Shown: positions 17,540 through 26,466 of the stretch, piece after piece
Position numbering within the stretch: position 1 is the stretch's first letter
How the letters are laid out: the number at the start of each line of letters is the position of its first letter
Origin: Pseudomonas sp. B20(2017)
GTDB lineage: Bacteria; Pseudomonadota; Gammaproteobacteria; Pseudomonadales; Pseudomonadaceae
NCBI RefSeq assembly: GCF_002113125.1
Contig: NZ_NEJP01000001.1
Span: 434,001-498,000 of the forward strand
Reading direction: 5' to 3'
DNA: 64,000 nt
The notes under the pieces: model-generated
Databases searched by the model: none
What the model was told of the DNA's origin: nothing
The model's input: the letters and a program-made list of their open reading frames with translations, nothing else
Made by a program: the position numbers and the translations under genes

Positions 17540-18715
17540 TCAGACCGGCTTGAGCCAGCTCTCGGTAAGCGCGCCCCAATACGCCGCGCCGGTCAGCAGA
17601 ATGTCGTCGTTGAAGTCGTAGGCCGGGTTATGCACCATCGGCCGCGCCACGCCGTTGCCGATGAACAGGTAGGCGCCGGGGCAGCGCTGGAGCATCCAGG
17701 CAAAGTCCTCGCTGCCCATCAGTTTGGGTGTATTGCCATCGACGGCGTCAGCACCGACCAGTTCGACGCCGACCTGACGGGCAAACTCGGTTTCAGCGGC
17801 GTGGTTGACCAGCACCGGGTAGGCCGGACGGTGCTCGATGGTCGAGGTGCAGCCGAAGCTTTCGGCCTGGGCTTCGATGATCGAGCGCACGCGGTCCAGT
17901 GTCTGAACGCGGACTTCGGCATTCAGCGCACGCAGGCTCAGGCGCAGGATCGCCTGTTGCGGAATCACGTTTGCCGCCTCGCCGGCCTGCAATGCGCCGA
18001 CCGTCACCACCGCCGCCTGCTGCGCATCGATGTTGCGCGCGACCACGGTTTGCAAAGCCATCACCACACTGGCTGCGGCGACCAGCGGGTCCACCGCCAG
18101 ATGCGGCATCGAGCCGTGACCGCCAACGCCTTCGATGGTCACCGTGAGCAGATCCTGCGAAGCCATCATCGGCCCTTCGCGAAAGCCCAGATGTCCCGCC
18201 GGCAGGCCCGGCATATTGTGCATGCCGAACAGCGCATCGCACGGAAAGCGTTCGAGCAGGCCATCGGCGAGCATCGCCTCGGCCCCGCCCTGGCCCTCTT
18301 CGGCGGGCTGGAAAATCAGCGTCAGGGTGCCGTCGAACTGACGGGTCGCGGCCAGATAACGCGCCGCGCCGAGCAGCATCGCGGTGTGCCCGTCGTGGCC
18401 GCAGGCGTGCATGCAGCCTTGATTGCGGCTGCTGTAGGCGACACCGGTGTTCTCGATAATCGGCAGCGCATCCATGTCGGCCCGCAGCCCGAGTTTGCGT
18501 GTGCTGCTGCCGTTGCGCAGCACGCCGACCACGCCGGTCTTGCCGACGCCGGTGTGGACTTCATAACCCCAGTCTTCGAGCGACCTGGCGACCAGCGCCG
18601 AGGTGCGGCTTTCCTCGAAACCGAGTTCAGGGTGGGCGTGAATGTCCTGGCGGGTGGCGTGCAGGTCGCTGGCCACATCGTTGAGCCAGGCCAGAATGTG
18701 CTGATGTCGGGGCAT
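17540..18715 (-). CDS. M20 family amidohydrolase (hippurate hydrolase-like)
   Basis: A 391-aa metallopeptidase-fold enzyme. Metal ligands are visible in MHACGHDGHTAM (Cys105, His107), FQPAEEGQGG, and the late His/Glu in MGSEDFAWML. LRADMDALPI is the usual signature. Family members split N-acyl amino acids such as hippurate or N-acetyl amino acids. The start at 18715 (MPRHQHIL) follows GAGGAGA; the open frame further upstream is not used. It lies 79 bp before the MFS gene and is probably the first gene of the unit. Confidence 0.9.
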   Translation of the reverse strand: MPRHQHILAWLNDVASDLHATRQDIHAHPELGFEESRTSALVARSLEDWGYEVHTGVGKTGVVGVLRNGSSTRKLGLRADMDALPIIENTGVAYSSRNQGCMHACGHDGHTAMLLGAARYLAATRQFDGTLTLIFQPAEEGQGGAEAMLADGLLERFPCDALFGMHNMPGLPAGHLGFREGPMMASQDLLTVTIEGVGGHGSMPHLAVDPLVAAASVVMALQTVVARNIDAQQAAVVTVGALQAGEAANVIPQQAILRLSLRALNAEVRVQTLDRVRSIIEAQAESFGCTSTIEHRPAYPVLVNHAAETEFARQVGVELVGADAVDGNTPKLMGSEDFAWMLQRCPGAYLFIGNGVARPMVHNPAYDFNDDILLTGAAYWGALTESWLKPV

Positions 18716-18858
18716 GACGGTTCTCCTCGCGCGGGTGTTCCCGGTCTTGTTGTTCGCTATGAATTCACGACACATGAGCGGCAGGTCGTGCTCACCGCCA
18801 GATAACCGTGAGACACGCGAGAGGACAATCGAATGTGGTTCCACAGGGTGGAACCGGA

Positions 18859-19161
18859 TCAGGGTTGCAGGCGACAGCCCTGGCGTTCGCCTTGCCACTG
18901 GGCGCTGTTGCTGCGTCCCAGGCCGCTGGCGGTGACGATTTTTTGCGTGCGGTCATCGGTCAGTTCGCTGGGCAACCACTGCGTCACATAGCCCCGGCAA
19001 TACTCGGCGTCGTTGTTCATCACGTAACGACACGAACAATATTCCTTGGCGGTGTAGGCGCTGATGATGTCCGGGAAGGCCCACAGGTTTTCGCGCTCGT
19101 GCCAGCCCCAGCCCAGCAGCACGACCAGCAGCACCAACAGGATTCGTTTGAACAGTTTCAT
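18859..19161 (-). CDS. Small membrane-anchored four-cysteine protein, unknown
   Basis: A 100-aa protein whose start overlaps the stop of the upstream serine hydrolase (ATGA). One N-terminal transmembrane or signal-anchor segment (about residues 5-22) is followed by a soluble part with cysteines 42, 44, 55 and 96, including YCSCRYVMNNDAEYC. The Cys spacing suggests disulfides in the periplasm. Coupling to the hydrolase implies a partner or modulator role. I do not recognise a named family. Confidence 0.75.
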   Translation of the reverse strand: MKLFKRILLVLLVVLLGWGWHERENLWAFPDIISAYTAKEYCSCRYVMNNDAEYCRGYVTQWLPSELTDDRTQKIVTASGLGRSNSAQWQGERQGCRLQP

Positions 19162-20237
19162 GGCCGCACCGCCCCGAGCACACGCTTGAGCAATTCGTTG
19201 TGGCGATAGCTGCCGTCGCGGTCATCGGCGTAGCGCACGATCACCAGTTTTTCGCTCGGGATCACGTACAGCGCCTGGCCCCAGTGGCCGAGGGCGGCGA
19301 AGGTGTCGGGCGGTGCGTCAGGCCACGGAGAAGGCGCGCCGTCTGCCGGGCGATTGAGCCACCACTGCCCGCCGGGCACGGCTTCGTCCTGATGAGCCTT
19401 GTAGCCGGCGAAGGGCTGGCGGTTGAAGGCGACCCAATCCCTGGGCAGCAACTGCCGGTCGTTCCAGCGTCCGTCACGTTCCATCAACAGGCCGATTCGC
19501 GCCAGATCCCGGGCCGTCATATAAGCGTAGGAAGAGGCGACGAAGGTGCCCGTCGCGTCGGTTTCCCACGTGGCATGCCGGATGCCCAGGGGATCGAAAA
19601 GTGCTGTCCACGGATAGTCCGGATAACGCTGTGGGCCGACGATGGTTTTCAGTGCGGCGGCCAACAGATTGCTGTCGCCGCTGGAATAACGGAACGCCTG
19701 ACCCGCTGGCGCGTAGCTGTCGTGATCGGCGGTGAAGGCGGCCATGTCGCGGTGGCCACGGGTGTAGAGCATCGCCACCACCGAGGATTTCAGTGGGGCG
19801 TATTCGTAGTCTTCCTGCCAGTCGATGCCCGAGGCCCAGTGCAGCAGATCCTTGACGGTGATGGCCGGGTGTTTTTCCAGCGCCGGGTAATATTGCGCGG
19901 CCGGGTCATCGAGCTTGAACAGGCCTTCGCCGTACGCCACGCCGAACACCGTGGCCATCAGGCTTTTACTGATCGACCAGGTCAGGTGCGGTGTGTCGGC
20001 GGTGGTCGCGGCGGCGTAGCGTTCGTAGATGAGCTGGCCGTCGCGGATCACCAGCAAGGCGTCGGTGCGGATGCCTTTTCGGGTGTTGTCATCGCGGGGC
20101 GGGAAGGTGTAGACCTCCAATGCCTCGACGGCCTGGCCGTTGAGTTTCGGGCCGGTCGGCCATTGCTCGCCCGGCCATTGTTCGGCCTGAACCGTGAAGC
20201 TGATCAACAGCAGAAACAGGGACAGGCCTTTGAACAT
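19158..20237 (-). CDS. Serine hydrolase, class C beta-lactamase-related
   Basis: A 359-aa exported enzyme. A signal peptide (about residues 1-18, VQA) is followed by the penicillin-binding/beta-lactamase fold: SISK (Ser88, Lys91), YSSGDSN (Tyr184) and a late GHWGQ. The motif set matches the 6-aminohexanoate-oligomer hydrolase / EstB-like branch rather than true AmpC. It likely hydrolyses an ester or amide in the periplasm. It lies 31 bp downstream of the acyl-CoA-dehydrogenase-like gene and is coupled to the small Cys protein. Confidence 0.87.
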   Translation of the reverse strand: MFKGLSLFLLLISFTVQAEQWPGEQWPTGPKLNGQAVEALEVYTFPPRDDNTRKGIRTDALLVIRDGQLIYERYAAATTADTPHLTWSISKSLMATVFGVAYGEGLFKLDDPAAQYYPALEKHPAITVKDLLHWASGIDWQEDYEYAPLKSSVVAMLYTRGHRDMAAFTADHDSYAPAGQAFRYSSGDSNLLAAALKTIVGPQRYPDYPWTALFDPLGIRHATWETDATGTFVASSYAYMTARDLARIGLLMERDGRWNDRQLLPRDWVAFNRQPFAGYKAHQDEAVPGGQWWLNRPADGAPSPWPDAPPDTFAALGHWGQALYVIPSEKLVIVRYADDRDGSYRHNELLKRVLGAVRP

Positions 20238-20268
20238 GGTGAGGGCTCTGGGGATGAACCTGAGAAGA

Positions 20269-21174
20269 CTAGCCGGCGTTCATGACAGATGTGTTTTGGC
20301 TTTCAACCAACGCCTTTGCCAGTCGTTTGGCCCGCGCACCTGCTGCCAGTTGCATGACCGATTGATCGCGCTGCCACATCGCTGCCCACTCAGGATTGCC
20401 GTCACGCATGGCCTGATCAACCTCCGCTTTGAGCCCGTCGAACTGCGCAAACAATCCACCGAGCAACACATGCCCGGCGGGATTATTCGGCGGCTGACGA
20501 CTGACTTCGGAACACCCGGCCAACAGCGCCAGCAAACGCAATTGCAGCGGCTGCGGCCAGCCGCCGTCCTGACCGACGCCGTACAGCCACGCGGTCATTG
20601 CACTCAACACGTAAACATCTTCAAGGGTGCGGAACGGTTTGACGTAGGCATCCCAACCATCCCCCGCGAGTAACTCACACAACGCCTCGTCGAGATGCAA
20701 CCGGCCATGGCTGATGTCCGGCATCAACGGCAGCGCCGGGAGTTTTTCCACCCGCACGCCGGGCTCGCCGGGATACACCACCGCCAGGCTCAGGCGCGGT
20801 GATTCGCCGGGTTGCTCACTGCGCGCGGCGATCAGCAGCCAGTCCGCCGCATCGCCGGCGGTGACGAAATCCTTTTGCCCGGTAAGGCGCAGATCCGTGA
20901 GCCGGGTCTGCATGTCCGCCGGACGCAGGCTGCGCTGTTCGGTCGCACACAACGCACCGAGGCTTGGCGGCGCGCTCGGCCAAAGCATCCGCAACGCTGC
21001 CTGATAGCCCACCAGAAACGCCAGCCCCGGCGATGTCATCCGCCGCCCTCCAGCCACCGCCAGTTCGAACGGCGTCACGCTGCCCAGTTGATGCAGCAAC
21101 GTGACGAAGCCCTCCGCCAGATCGGCATCGGCGGGCAGGCGTTCGCGGCATTCAAGCAGGGTCGACCAGGTCAT
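20269..21174 (-). CDS. Acyl-CoA dehydrogenase-like protein
   Basis: A 301-aa protein with weak similarity in layout to acyl-CoA dehydrogenases. A helical N-terminal part is followed by a beta-like middle (DLRLTGQKDFVTAGDAADWL, like the LNGxKxxVTNA region) and a helical C-terminus. It is shorter than the usual 380 aa, and I cannot see the catalytic Glu. The start at 21174 follows GAGGAG; two upstream ATGs (21198, 21216) lack a good site. It may have lost dehydrogenase activity. The function is uncertain. Confidence 0.65.
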   Translation of the reverse strand: MTWSTLLECRERLPADADLAEGFVTLLHQLGSVTPFELAVAGGRRMTSPGLAFLVGYQAALRMLWPSAPPSLGALCATEQRSLRPADMQTRLTDLRLTGQKDFVTAGDAADWLLIAARSEQPGESPRLSLAVVYPGEPGVRVEKLPALPLMPDISHGRLHLDEALCELLAGDGWDAYVKPFRTLEDVYVLSAMTAWLYGVGQDGGWPQPLQLRLLALLAGCSEVSRQPPNNPAGHVLLGGLFAQFDGLKAEVDQAMRDGNPEWAAMWQRDQSVMQLAAGARAKRLAKALVESQNTSVMNAG

Positions 21175-21327
21175 CAGAGGCTCCTCGTGGGCTGTCATAT
21201 AAGCATCACCAAACATTCATGGCGATGACACCGGGGCTACATAGCCTGACTTTGCACAACACGGCTGCATAAAGAAAGTCGATCGGCTGCAACCCATGAC
21301 GGGTTCAAGGCCCGTACGGAGATTCAC

Positions 21328-22083
21328 ATGACTCAGATCGCCCGCATCAGCGACACCGGCAATGAACGCCGCCTGCAAGCCGAACGCCTGATCGGCGCCG
21401 AGGCCTTGCAGCAAGCCCAGGCCTTGCGCTTCAACGTGTTCAGCGGCGAGTTCAACGCCAAGCTGAACGGCGCGGAGCTGGGTCTGGACATGGATGACTA
21501 TGATGTTCACTGCAGCCATATCGGCGTGCGTGACCTGAACACCGGCCGCCTGGTGGCGACCACCCGTTTGCTCGATCACACCGCCGCCAGCAGCCTGGGC
21601 AAGTTCTACAGCGAAGAAGAATTCAGCCTGCACGGCCTCGCCGGTCTGCAAGGCCCGATCCTGGAAATCGGCCGCACCTGCGTCGATCCGGCCTACCGCA
21701 ACGGCGGCACCATCGCCGTGCTTTGGGGCGAACTGGCCGAAGTCCTCAATCAGGGCGGCTACAGCTATCTGATGGGCTGCGCGAGCATCCCGATGCAGGA
21801 CGGCGGCGTACAGGCCCACGCGATCATGCAGCGCCTGCGCGAACGTTATCTGTGCACCGAACACCTGCGCGCCGAGCCGAAGAAACCGCTGCCGAGCCTC
21901 GACATTCCGTCGAACGTAATCGCCGAAATGCCGCCGCTGCTCAAGGCCTACATGCGCCTGGGCGCAAAGATCTGCGGCGAGCCGTGCTGGGACGAAGACT
22001 TCCAGGTCGCCGACGTGTTCATCTTGCTCAAGCGCGACGAACTCTGCCCGCGCTATGCCAAGCACTTCAAGGCGGCTGTGTAA
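21328..22083 (+). CDS. olsB: L-ornithine N-alpha-acyltransferase
   Basis: A 251-aa GNAT-like acyltransferase. [20 protein letters not shown], the [15 protein letters not shown] motif and the C-terminal [18 protein letters not shown] are characteristic of OlsB/hemolysin-like N-acyltransferases. It transfers a 3-hydroxyacyl chain from ACP to ornithine, the first step of ornithine lipid synthesis at the membrane. The gene overlaps the next by one base (TAATG), a typical olsBA arrangement. Ornithine lipids often replace phospholipids under phosphate limitation, but I do not see a clear Pho box here. Confidence 0.9.
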   Translation: MTQIARISDTGNERRLQAERLIGAEALQQAQALRFNVFSGEFNAKLNGAELGLDMDDYDVHCSHIGVRDLNTGRLVATTRLLDHTAASSLGKFYSEEEFSLHGLAGLQGPILEIGRTCVDPAYRNGGTIAVLWGELAEVLNQGGYSYLMGCASIPMQDGGVQAHAIMQRLRERYLCTEHLRAEPKKPLPSLDIPSNVIAEMPPLLKAYMRLGAKICGEPCWDEDFQVADVFILLKRDELCPRYAKHFKAAV

Positions 22084-22877
22084 TGAGCCGGCTGCGGGTG
22101 TACGCGCGGATCGCGCGAGTGCTGCTGGTGGTAACGCTGGGCTTGAGCATGGCCAGTGTCTTCGGGGTTTTCGAGCGTTTGGGCCTGGCCCATTCGATGG
22201 TTCGTCGGCAGCGCTGGTCGCGGTTTTTCATGGCGCGCTTGAGCAATGCCCTGCCCTTTCGCGTGACCGTGCATGGCGAGCTGCCGAAACAGCCGATGCT
22301 GTGGGTCAGCAACCATGTGTCGTGGACTGACATTCCGCTGCTCGGCATGCTCACGCCGCTGTCGTTTCTGTCCAAGGCCGAAGTGCGCACCTGGCCGGTG
22401 GCCGGTTGGCTCGCGGCGAAGGCCGGCAGCCTGTTCATCCGTCGCGGTTCGGGCGACAGCCAGTTGATCCGCAAACAGATGACTCGTCATCTGCAAACCG
22501 ATCATCCGCTGCTGATGTTCCCCGAAGGCACCACCACCGATGGCCGTTCGCTGCGTACCTTTCATGGTCGCCTGCTGTCGGCGGCGATTGATTCCGAGGT
22601 GAAGCTGCAACCGGTGGCGATCCGTTATCTGCGCGAGGGCAAGATCGATTCGCTGGCGCCGTTCATTGGTGACGATGATCTGCTGTCGCACCTGATGCGC
22701 CTGTTCAGCAACGATTGCGGCGATGTCGAGATTCATCTGCTCAAGCCGATTGCCTGCCAGGGCCGGGAACGCGCGGCACTGGCGTTCGAGGCACAACAGG
22801 CAGTGCAGAAAGCCTTGTTCGGCGATGTGGTCAAACCGGTCGAAGCGCAACACGCCCGCGATCTGATCGCTGCCTGA
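22083..22877 (+). CDS. olsA: Lyso-ornithine lipid O-acyltransferase
   Basis: A 264-aa PlsC-family acyltransferase with an N-terminal hydrophobic segment. The HX4D catalytic motif is NHVSWTD, and FPEGTTTDGRS is the glycerol/substrate-binding motif. It starts within the olsB stop codon (ATG at 22083), so translation is coupled. It adds the second acyl chain to lyso-ornithine lipid. It is convergent with acpH with only 14 bp between stops. Confidence 0.9.
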   Translation: MSRLRVYARIARVLLVVTLGLSMASVFGVFERLGLAHSMVRRQRWSRFFMARLSNALPFRVTVHGELPKQPMLWVSNHVSWTDIPLLGMLTPLSFLSKAEVRTWPVAGWLAAKAGSLFIRRGSGDSQLIRKQMTRHLQTDHPLLMFPEGTTTDGRSLRTFHGRLLSAAIDSEVKLQPVAIRYLREGKIDSLAPFIGDDDLLSHLMRLFSNDCGDVEIHLLKPIACQGRERAALAFEAQQAVQKALFGDVVKPVEAQHARDLIAA

Positions 22878-22891
22878 TCGGCGACATCTAT

Positions 22892-23464
22892 CTACAGCTG
22901 CCGGCCTGCAAAGTCCTGCAGCTGGGGGTAGAACAAGCGAAAGTCCTCGCTCAACGGTTCGTACAACCGACGCAATTCCTCCATCGCCCCCGCCAGTTCT
23001 TCAGGCCGGGTCAGGCGCCGGGAGATCCCGCGCAACACCTGCTCCAGCACTTCGAATTCCTGATACGAGCCCAACCAGTCATTGGCCACCATGTGCGGGG
23101 CGATCTTCGCCAGACGCTCGGGCAATTGCCGCTCGCTGGACAACACGCGGTAAACGTCGGTGGTGAATTGGCCCAGCGGCCGGTCGGCGTACAGCGTCCA
23201 GTCCCGCGCCAGGCAATGGTCGAAAAATACGTCGAGGACGATGCCCGCGTAACGGCGACGAGTCGTGGAGAACCGTGCCAGCGAGGCGTCGACCAACGGA
23301 TGACGGTCGGTGAACACGTCGATCTGACGATGCAGGGCAATCGCCGCTTCGATCTCCGGGGCGAATTGCCCTTGCAGCCGCCCTTTGACGAAATCGCCAT
23401 ACAGACTGCCGAGCAGTTGACCGGGACGCTGGCCACCGAGGTGTAAATGTGCGAGATAGTTCAT
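22892..23464 (-). CDS. acpH: Acyl carrier protein phosphodiesterase
   Basis: A 190-aa HD-like hydrolase. MNYLAHLHLGG, GSLYGDFVKGR, HRQIDVFTDRHP and FFDHCLARDW match AcpH, which removes 4'-phosphopantetheine from ACP. The length matches the E. coli protein. It is monocistronic and tail to tail with olsA. Confidence 0.92.
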   Translation of the reverse strand: MNYLAHLHLGGQRPGQLLGSLYGDFVKGRLQGQFAPEIEAAIALHRQIDVFTDRHPLVDASLARFSTTRRRYAGIVLDVFFDHCLARDWTLYADRPLGQFTTDVYRVLSSERQLPERLAKIAPHMVANDWLGSYQEFEVLEQVLRGISRRLTRPEELAGAMEELRRLYEPLSEDFRLFYPQLQDFAGRQL

Positions 23465-23520
23465 GGGCGCAGCTTAGCACCGCGCCCGCGTTTGTTTACA
23501 CCTCACATATCGTTATAACC

Positions 23521-23610
23521 CGATATACCGATTTATGCGGTCGTCAGATCAAATTCATATTGGTATATCGCGAAGTACCGATTTAAAGTTCGCCTCATCG
23601 CGATATAGCG
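23521..23610. promoter_or_regulatory. Repeated operator-like sites upstream of the ArsR gene
   Basis: CGATATACC (23521-23529) and its exact complement GGTATATCG (23562-23570) form a spaced inverted repeat. ACCGATTTA occurs twice in direct orientation (23527-23535 and 23577-23585), 50 bp apart. A third AT-rich core, TCGCGATATAGCG, ends at 23610. The cluster covers the 30-115 bp before the regulator ATG and is far more AT-rich than its surroundings. It probably holds the promoter and ArsR-family binding sites of the regulator/MFS/reductase unit. Confidence 0.6.
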
Positions 23611-23635
23611 CTACACACATCACGAGCACCCAGCC

Positions 23636-23938
23636 ATGAACATTGACCTCGACGAAATAATAAAAGCCCTGGCACACCCAGTACGGCGAGACATCCTCAA
23701 CTGGCTGAAAGACCCGAAAGCCCAGTTTCCGGAACAGATCCACAACCACGAGTACGGCATCTGCGCCGGGCAGATCGATCAACGTTGCGGCCTGTCGCAA
23801 TCGACCGTCTCCGCCCACCTGGCCACCCTGCAACGGGCAGGACTGATCAGCAGCCAGAAAGCCGGCCAGTGGCACTTTTTCAAACGCAACGAGGACGTGA
23901 TCCAGGCGTTCCTCAGCACCCTCAGCAAAGAGCTCTGA
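23636..23938 (+). CDS. ArsR family transcriptional regulator
   Basis: A 100-aa winged-helix repressor: IIKALAHPVRRDILNWL, then GICAGQIDQRCGLSQSTVSA as recognition helix, then HLATLQRAGLISSQKAGQW. The single Cys in GICAG and the lack of the CxC metal motif argue against a metal sensor. It more likely senses a reactive organic compound, since the downstream genes are an MFS exporter and an old yellow enzyme. It is the first gene of a three-gene unit. Confidence 0.9.
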   Translation: MNIDLDEIIKALAHPVRRDILNWLKDPKAQFPEQIHNHEYGICAGQIDQRCGLSQSTVSAHLATLQRAGLISSQKAGQWHFFKRNEDVIQAFLSTLSKEL

Positions 23939-23971
23939 CCCTTAACGTCAGCCAGCCAAAAGGACTAAACG

Positions 23972-25135
23972 ATGCCCCTCTCGCTACTCATACTCGCCTT
24001 GAGCGCCTTCGCTATTGGCACCACCGAATTCGTCATCATGGGCCTGCTGCCCAATGTGGCGGCCGACCTCGGTGTGTCGATCCCCGGCGCCGGCTGGCTG
24101 GTGACCGGCTACGCCCTGGGCGTGGCGATTGGTGCACCGTTCATGGCAATGGCCACTGCAAAACTGCCGCGCAAGGCTGCACTGGTAACGCTGATGGGCA
24201 TCTTCATTATCGGTAACCTGCTCTGCGCCATCGCCACTGATTACAACGTGCTGATGTTCGCCCGAGTGGTTACCGCCCTCTGCCACGGTGCGTTCTTCGG
24301 CATCGGTTCGGTGGTCGCGGCCAACCTGGTGGCCCCGAACAAACGCGCCTCGGCCGTGGCCCTGATGTTCACCGGCCTGACCCTGGCCAACGTGCTGGGC
24401 GTACCGCTGGGCACCGCCCTCGGTCAGGAAGCCGGCTGGCGCTCGACCTTCTGGGCAGTGACCGTGATCGGTGTGATCGCGCTGATCGGCCTGATCCGCT
24501 TCTTGCCGGCCAAGCGTGACGAAGAAAAACTCGACATGCGCGCCGAACTGGCCGCGCTCAAGGGCGCTGGTATCTGGCTGTCACTGAGCATGACCGCGCT
24601 GTTCGCCGCCTCGGTATTCACCCTGTTCACTTACGTCGCACCGCTGCTGGGCGATGTCACCGGCGTCTCGCCTCGCGGCGTGACCTGGACCCTGATGCTC
24701 ATCGGCCTGGGCCTGACCGTCGGCAACATCATCGGCGGCAAACTGGCCGACAAGGGCCTGGCCGCAACGCTGATCGGTGTGTTCATCGCCATGGCCGTGA
24801 CCTCCACCGTATTGACCTGGACCAGCATCGCGCTGATCCCGACCGAGATCACCCTGTTCCTCTGGGCCACCGCGTGTTTCGCCGCGGTGCCGGCCCTGCA
24901 AGTGAACGTCGTGACCTACGGCCAGGCCGCACCGAACCTGGTCTCGACCCTGAACATCGGCGCCTTCAACGTCGGCAACGCCCTCGGCGCCTGGGTCGGC
25001 GGCAGCGTCATCGCCCACGGCTACGGCCTGACCAGCGTTCCTCTCGCCGCTGCGGCGCTGGCGGTCCTCGCGCTGCTGGTGACCCTGATCACATTCCGCC
25101 AGAACGGCAATCCCGAGCTGGCCACCGCTAACTGA
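23972..25135 (+). CDS. MFS transporter, AraJ/YdhP-like exporter
   Basis: A 387-aa protein with 12 hydrophobic segments. LSAFAIGTTEFVIMGLLPNV in segment 1, VTGYALGVAIGAP, and a PNKRASAVALMFTGLTLANV loop are typical of the DHA1 drug or sugar efflux group. It lies 33 bp after the ArsR gene and 32 bp before the reductase gene, so all three appear cotranscribed. It likely exports the xenobiotic or its reduced product. Confidence 0.9.
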   Translation: MPLSLLILALSAFAIGTTEFVIMGLLPNVAADLGVSIPGAGWLVTGYALGVAIGAPFMAMATAKLPRKAALVTLMGIFIIGNLLCAIATDYNVLMFARVVTALCHGAFFGIGSVVAANLVAPNKRASAVALMFTGLTLANVLGVPLGTALGQEAGWRSTFWAVTVIGVIALIGLIRFLPAKRDEEKLDMRAELAALKGAGIWLSLSMTALFAASVFTLFTYVAPLLGDVTGVSPRGVTWTLMLIGLGLTVGNIIGGKLADKGLAATLIGVFIAMAVTSTVLTWTSIALIPTEITLFLWATACFAAVPALQVNVVTYGQAAPNLVSTLNIGAFNVGNALGAWVGGSVIAHGYGLTSVPLAAAALAVLALLVTLITFRQNGNPELATAN

Positions 25136-25167
25136 TTCACTCACTTACCTCACGAGGGTTGTATCTC

Positions 25168-26217
25168 ATGGCAACAATTTTCGATCCGATCAAACTGGGC
25201 GACCTCGAGCTGTCCAACCGCATCATCATGGCGCCGCTGACCCGCTGCCGCGCCGATGAAGGCCGCGTACCGAACGCGCTGATGGCCGAGTACTACGTAC
25301 AACGCGCCTCGGCCGGCCTGATCCTCAGCGAAGCCACCTCGGTGACCCCGATGGGCGTCGGCTACCCGGACACCCCGGGTATCTGGTCCAACGACCAGGT
25401 GCGCGGCTGGACCAACGTGACCAAGGCTGTTCACGCGGCCGGCGGCAAAATCGTCCTGCAACTGTGGCACGTCGGCCGGGTTTCCCACCCGTCGTACCTG
25501 AACGGCGAAGCGCCGGTTGCACCGAGCGCCATCCAGCCTAAAGGCCACGTCAGCCTGGTTCGCCCGCTGGCCGACTATCCAACCCCGCGTGCACTGGAAA
25601 CCGCTGAAATCGCCGACATCGTCGACGCCTACCGCGTCGGTGCGGAAAACGCCAAGGCTGCCGGTTTCGACGGCGTGGAAATCCACGGCGCCAACGGTTA
25701 TCTGCTCGACCAGTTCCTGCAAAGTAGCACCAACCAGCGCACTGACAACTACGGCGGCTCCCTGGAAAACCGTGCCCGCCTGCTGCTGGAAGTGACCGAC
25801 GCCGCGATCGAAGTCTGGGGCGCCGGCCGTGTAGGCGTTCACCTGGCTCCGCGCGCCGACTCCCATGACATGGGCGACGACAACCTCGCCGAAACCTTCA
25901 CCTACGTCGCCCGCGAACTGGGCAAGCGTGGCATCGCCTTCATCTGCTCCCGCGAGAAAGAAGGTGCCGACAGCCTCGGCCCACAACTGAAAGAAGCCTT
26001 CGGCGGCGCGTACATCGCCAATGAGCGCTTCACCAAGGACAGCGCCAACGCGTGGTTGGCCGAGGGCAAGGCTGATGCCGTGGCATTCGGCATCCCGTTC
26101 ATTGCGAACCCGGACCTGCCGGCTCGTTTGAAGGCCGACGCGCCGCTGAACGAACCACGTCCTGAACTGTTCTACGCCAAAGGCGCGGTCGGTTACCTCG
26201 ACTACCCGACGCTGTAA
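25168..26217 (+). CDS. Old yellow enzyme family alkene/xenobiotic reductase
   Basis: A 349-aa FMN-dependent ene-reductase. MAPLTRCRAD, LQLWHVGRVSHP, FDGVEIHGANGYLLDQFLQS, TDNYGGSLENR and the C-terminal YLDYPTL are OYE hallmarks. It reduces alpha,beta-unsaturated carbonyls or nitro compounds with NAD(P)H, like XenB or NemA. In NemA-type regulons the sensor is TetR; here the upstream regulator is ArsR-like. The start at 25168 follows GAGGG. A strong terminator follows. Confidence 0.93.
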   Translation: MATIFDPIKLGDLELSNRIIMAPLTRCRADEGRVPNALMAEYYVQRASAGLILSEATSVTPMGVGYPDTPGIWSNDQVRGWTNVTKAVHAAGGKIVLQLWHVGRVSHPSYLNGEAPVAPSAIQPKGHVSLVRPLADYPTPRALETAEIADIVDAYRVGAENAKAAGFDGVEIHGANGYLLDQFLQSSTNQRTDNYGGSLENRARLLLEVTDAAIEVWGAGRVGVHLAPRADSHDMGDDNLAETFTYVARELGKRGIAFICSREKEGADSLGPQLKEAFGGAYIANERFTKDSANAWLAEGKADAVAFGIPFIANPDLPARLKADAPLNEPRPELFYAKGAVGYLDYPTL

Positions 26218-26235
26218 GCCACACCGCAGAAACGC

Positions 26236-26270
26236 AAAAGCCCCCGACTCGCGAGAGTCGGGGGCTTTTT
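26236..26270. terminator. Bidirectional Rho-independent terminator
   Basis: The stem AAAAGCCCCCGACTC (26236-26250) with loop GCGA and perfect complement 26255-26269 is flanked by A-runs and T-runs on both sides. It ends the ArsR-MFS-OYE unit and could also stop transcripts from emhR on the other strand. Confidence 0.9.
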
Positions 26271-26466
26271 ATTGGTCGCCGGGTGGGCGGGCCGCTCACA
26301 TTCGTTCACAGGCTCGACACAAAATCCCTACAAAATACGTAGCTCGCTACATATCAACCTGCGCCGCAGAGGTATATAAAAGCATCCCATTGCAGCGGGG
26401 CGAGTGAACAGGGATCTTCACCCTCCTCCGTCATTGACACAAACTGATCCAATAGCGAATTTTGTT

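Noticed and set aside
20269..21174. Calling this a functional acyl-CoA dehydrogenase
   Set aside because: It is about 80 residues short and I cannot find the catalytic Glu, so only a likeness is claimed.
26334..26353. Inverted repeat TACGTAGC-TC-GCTACATA between the OYE gene and emhR
   Set aside because: It is imperfect, lies between two convergent gene ends away from any promoter, and has no T-run; I could not assign a role.
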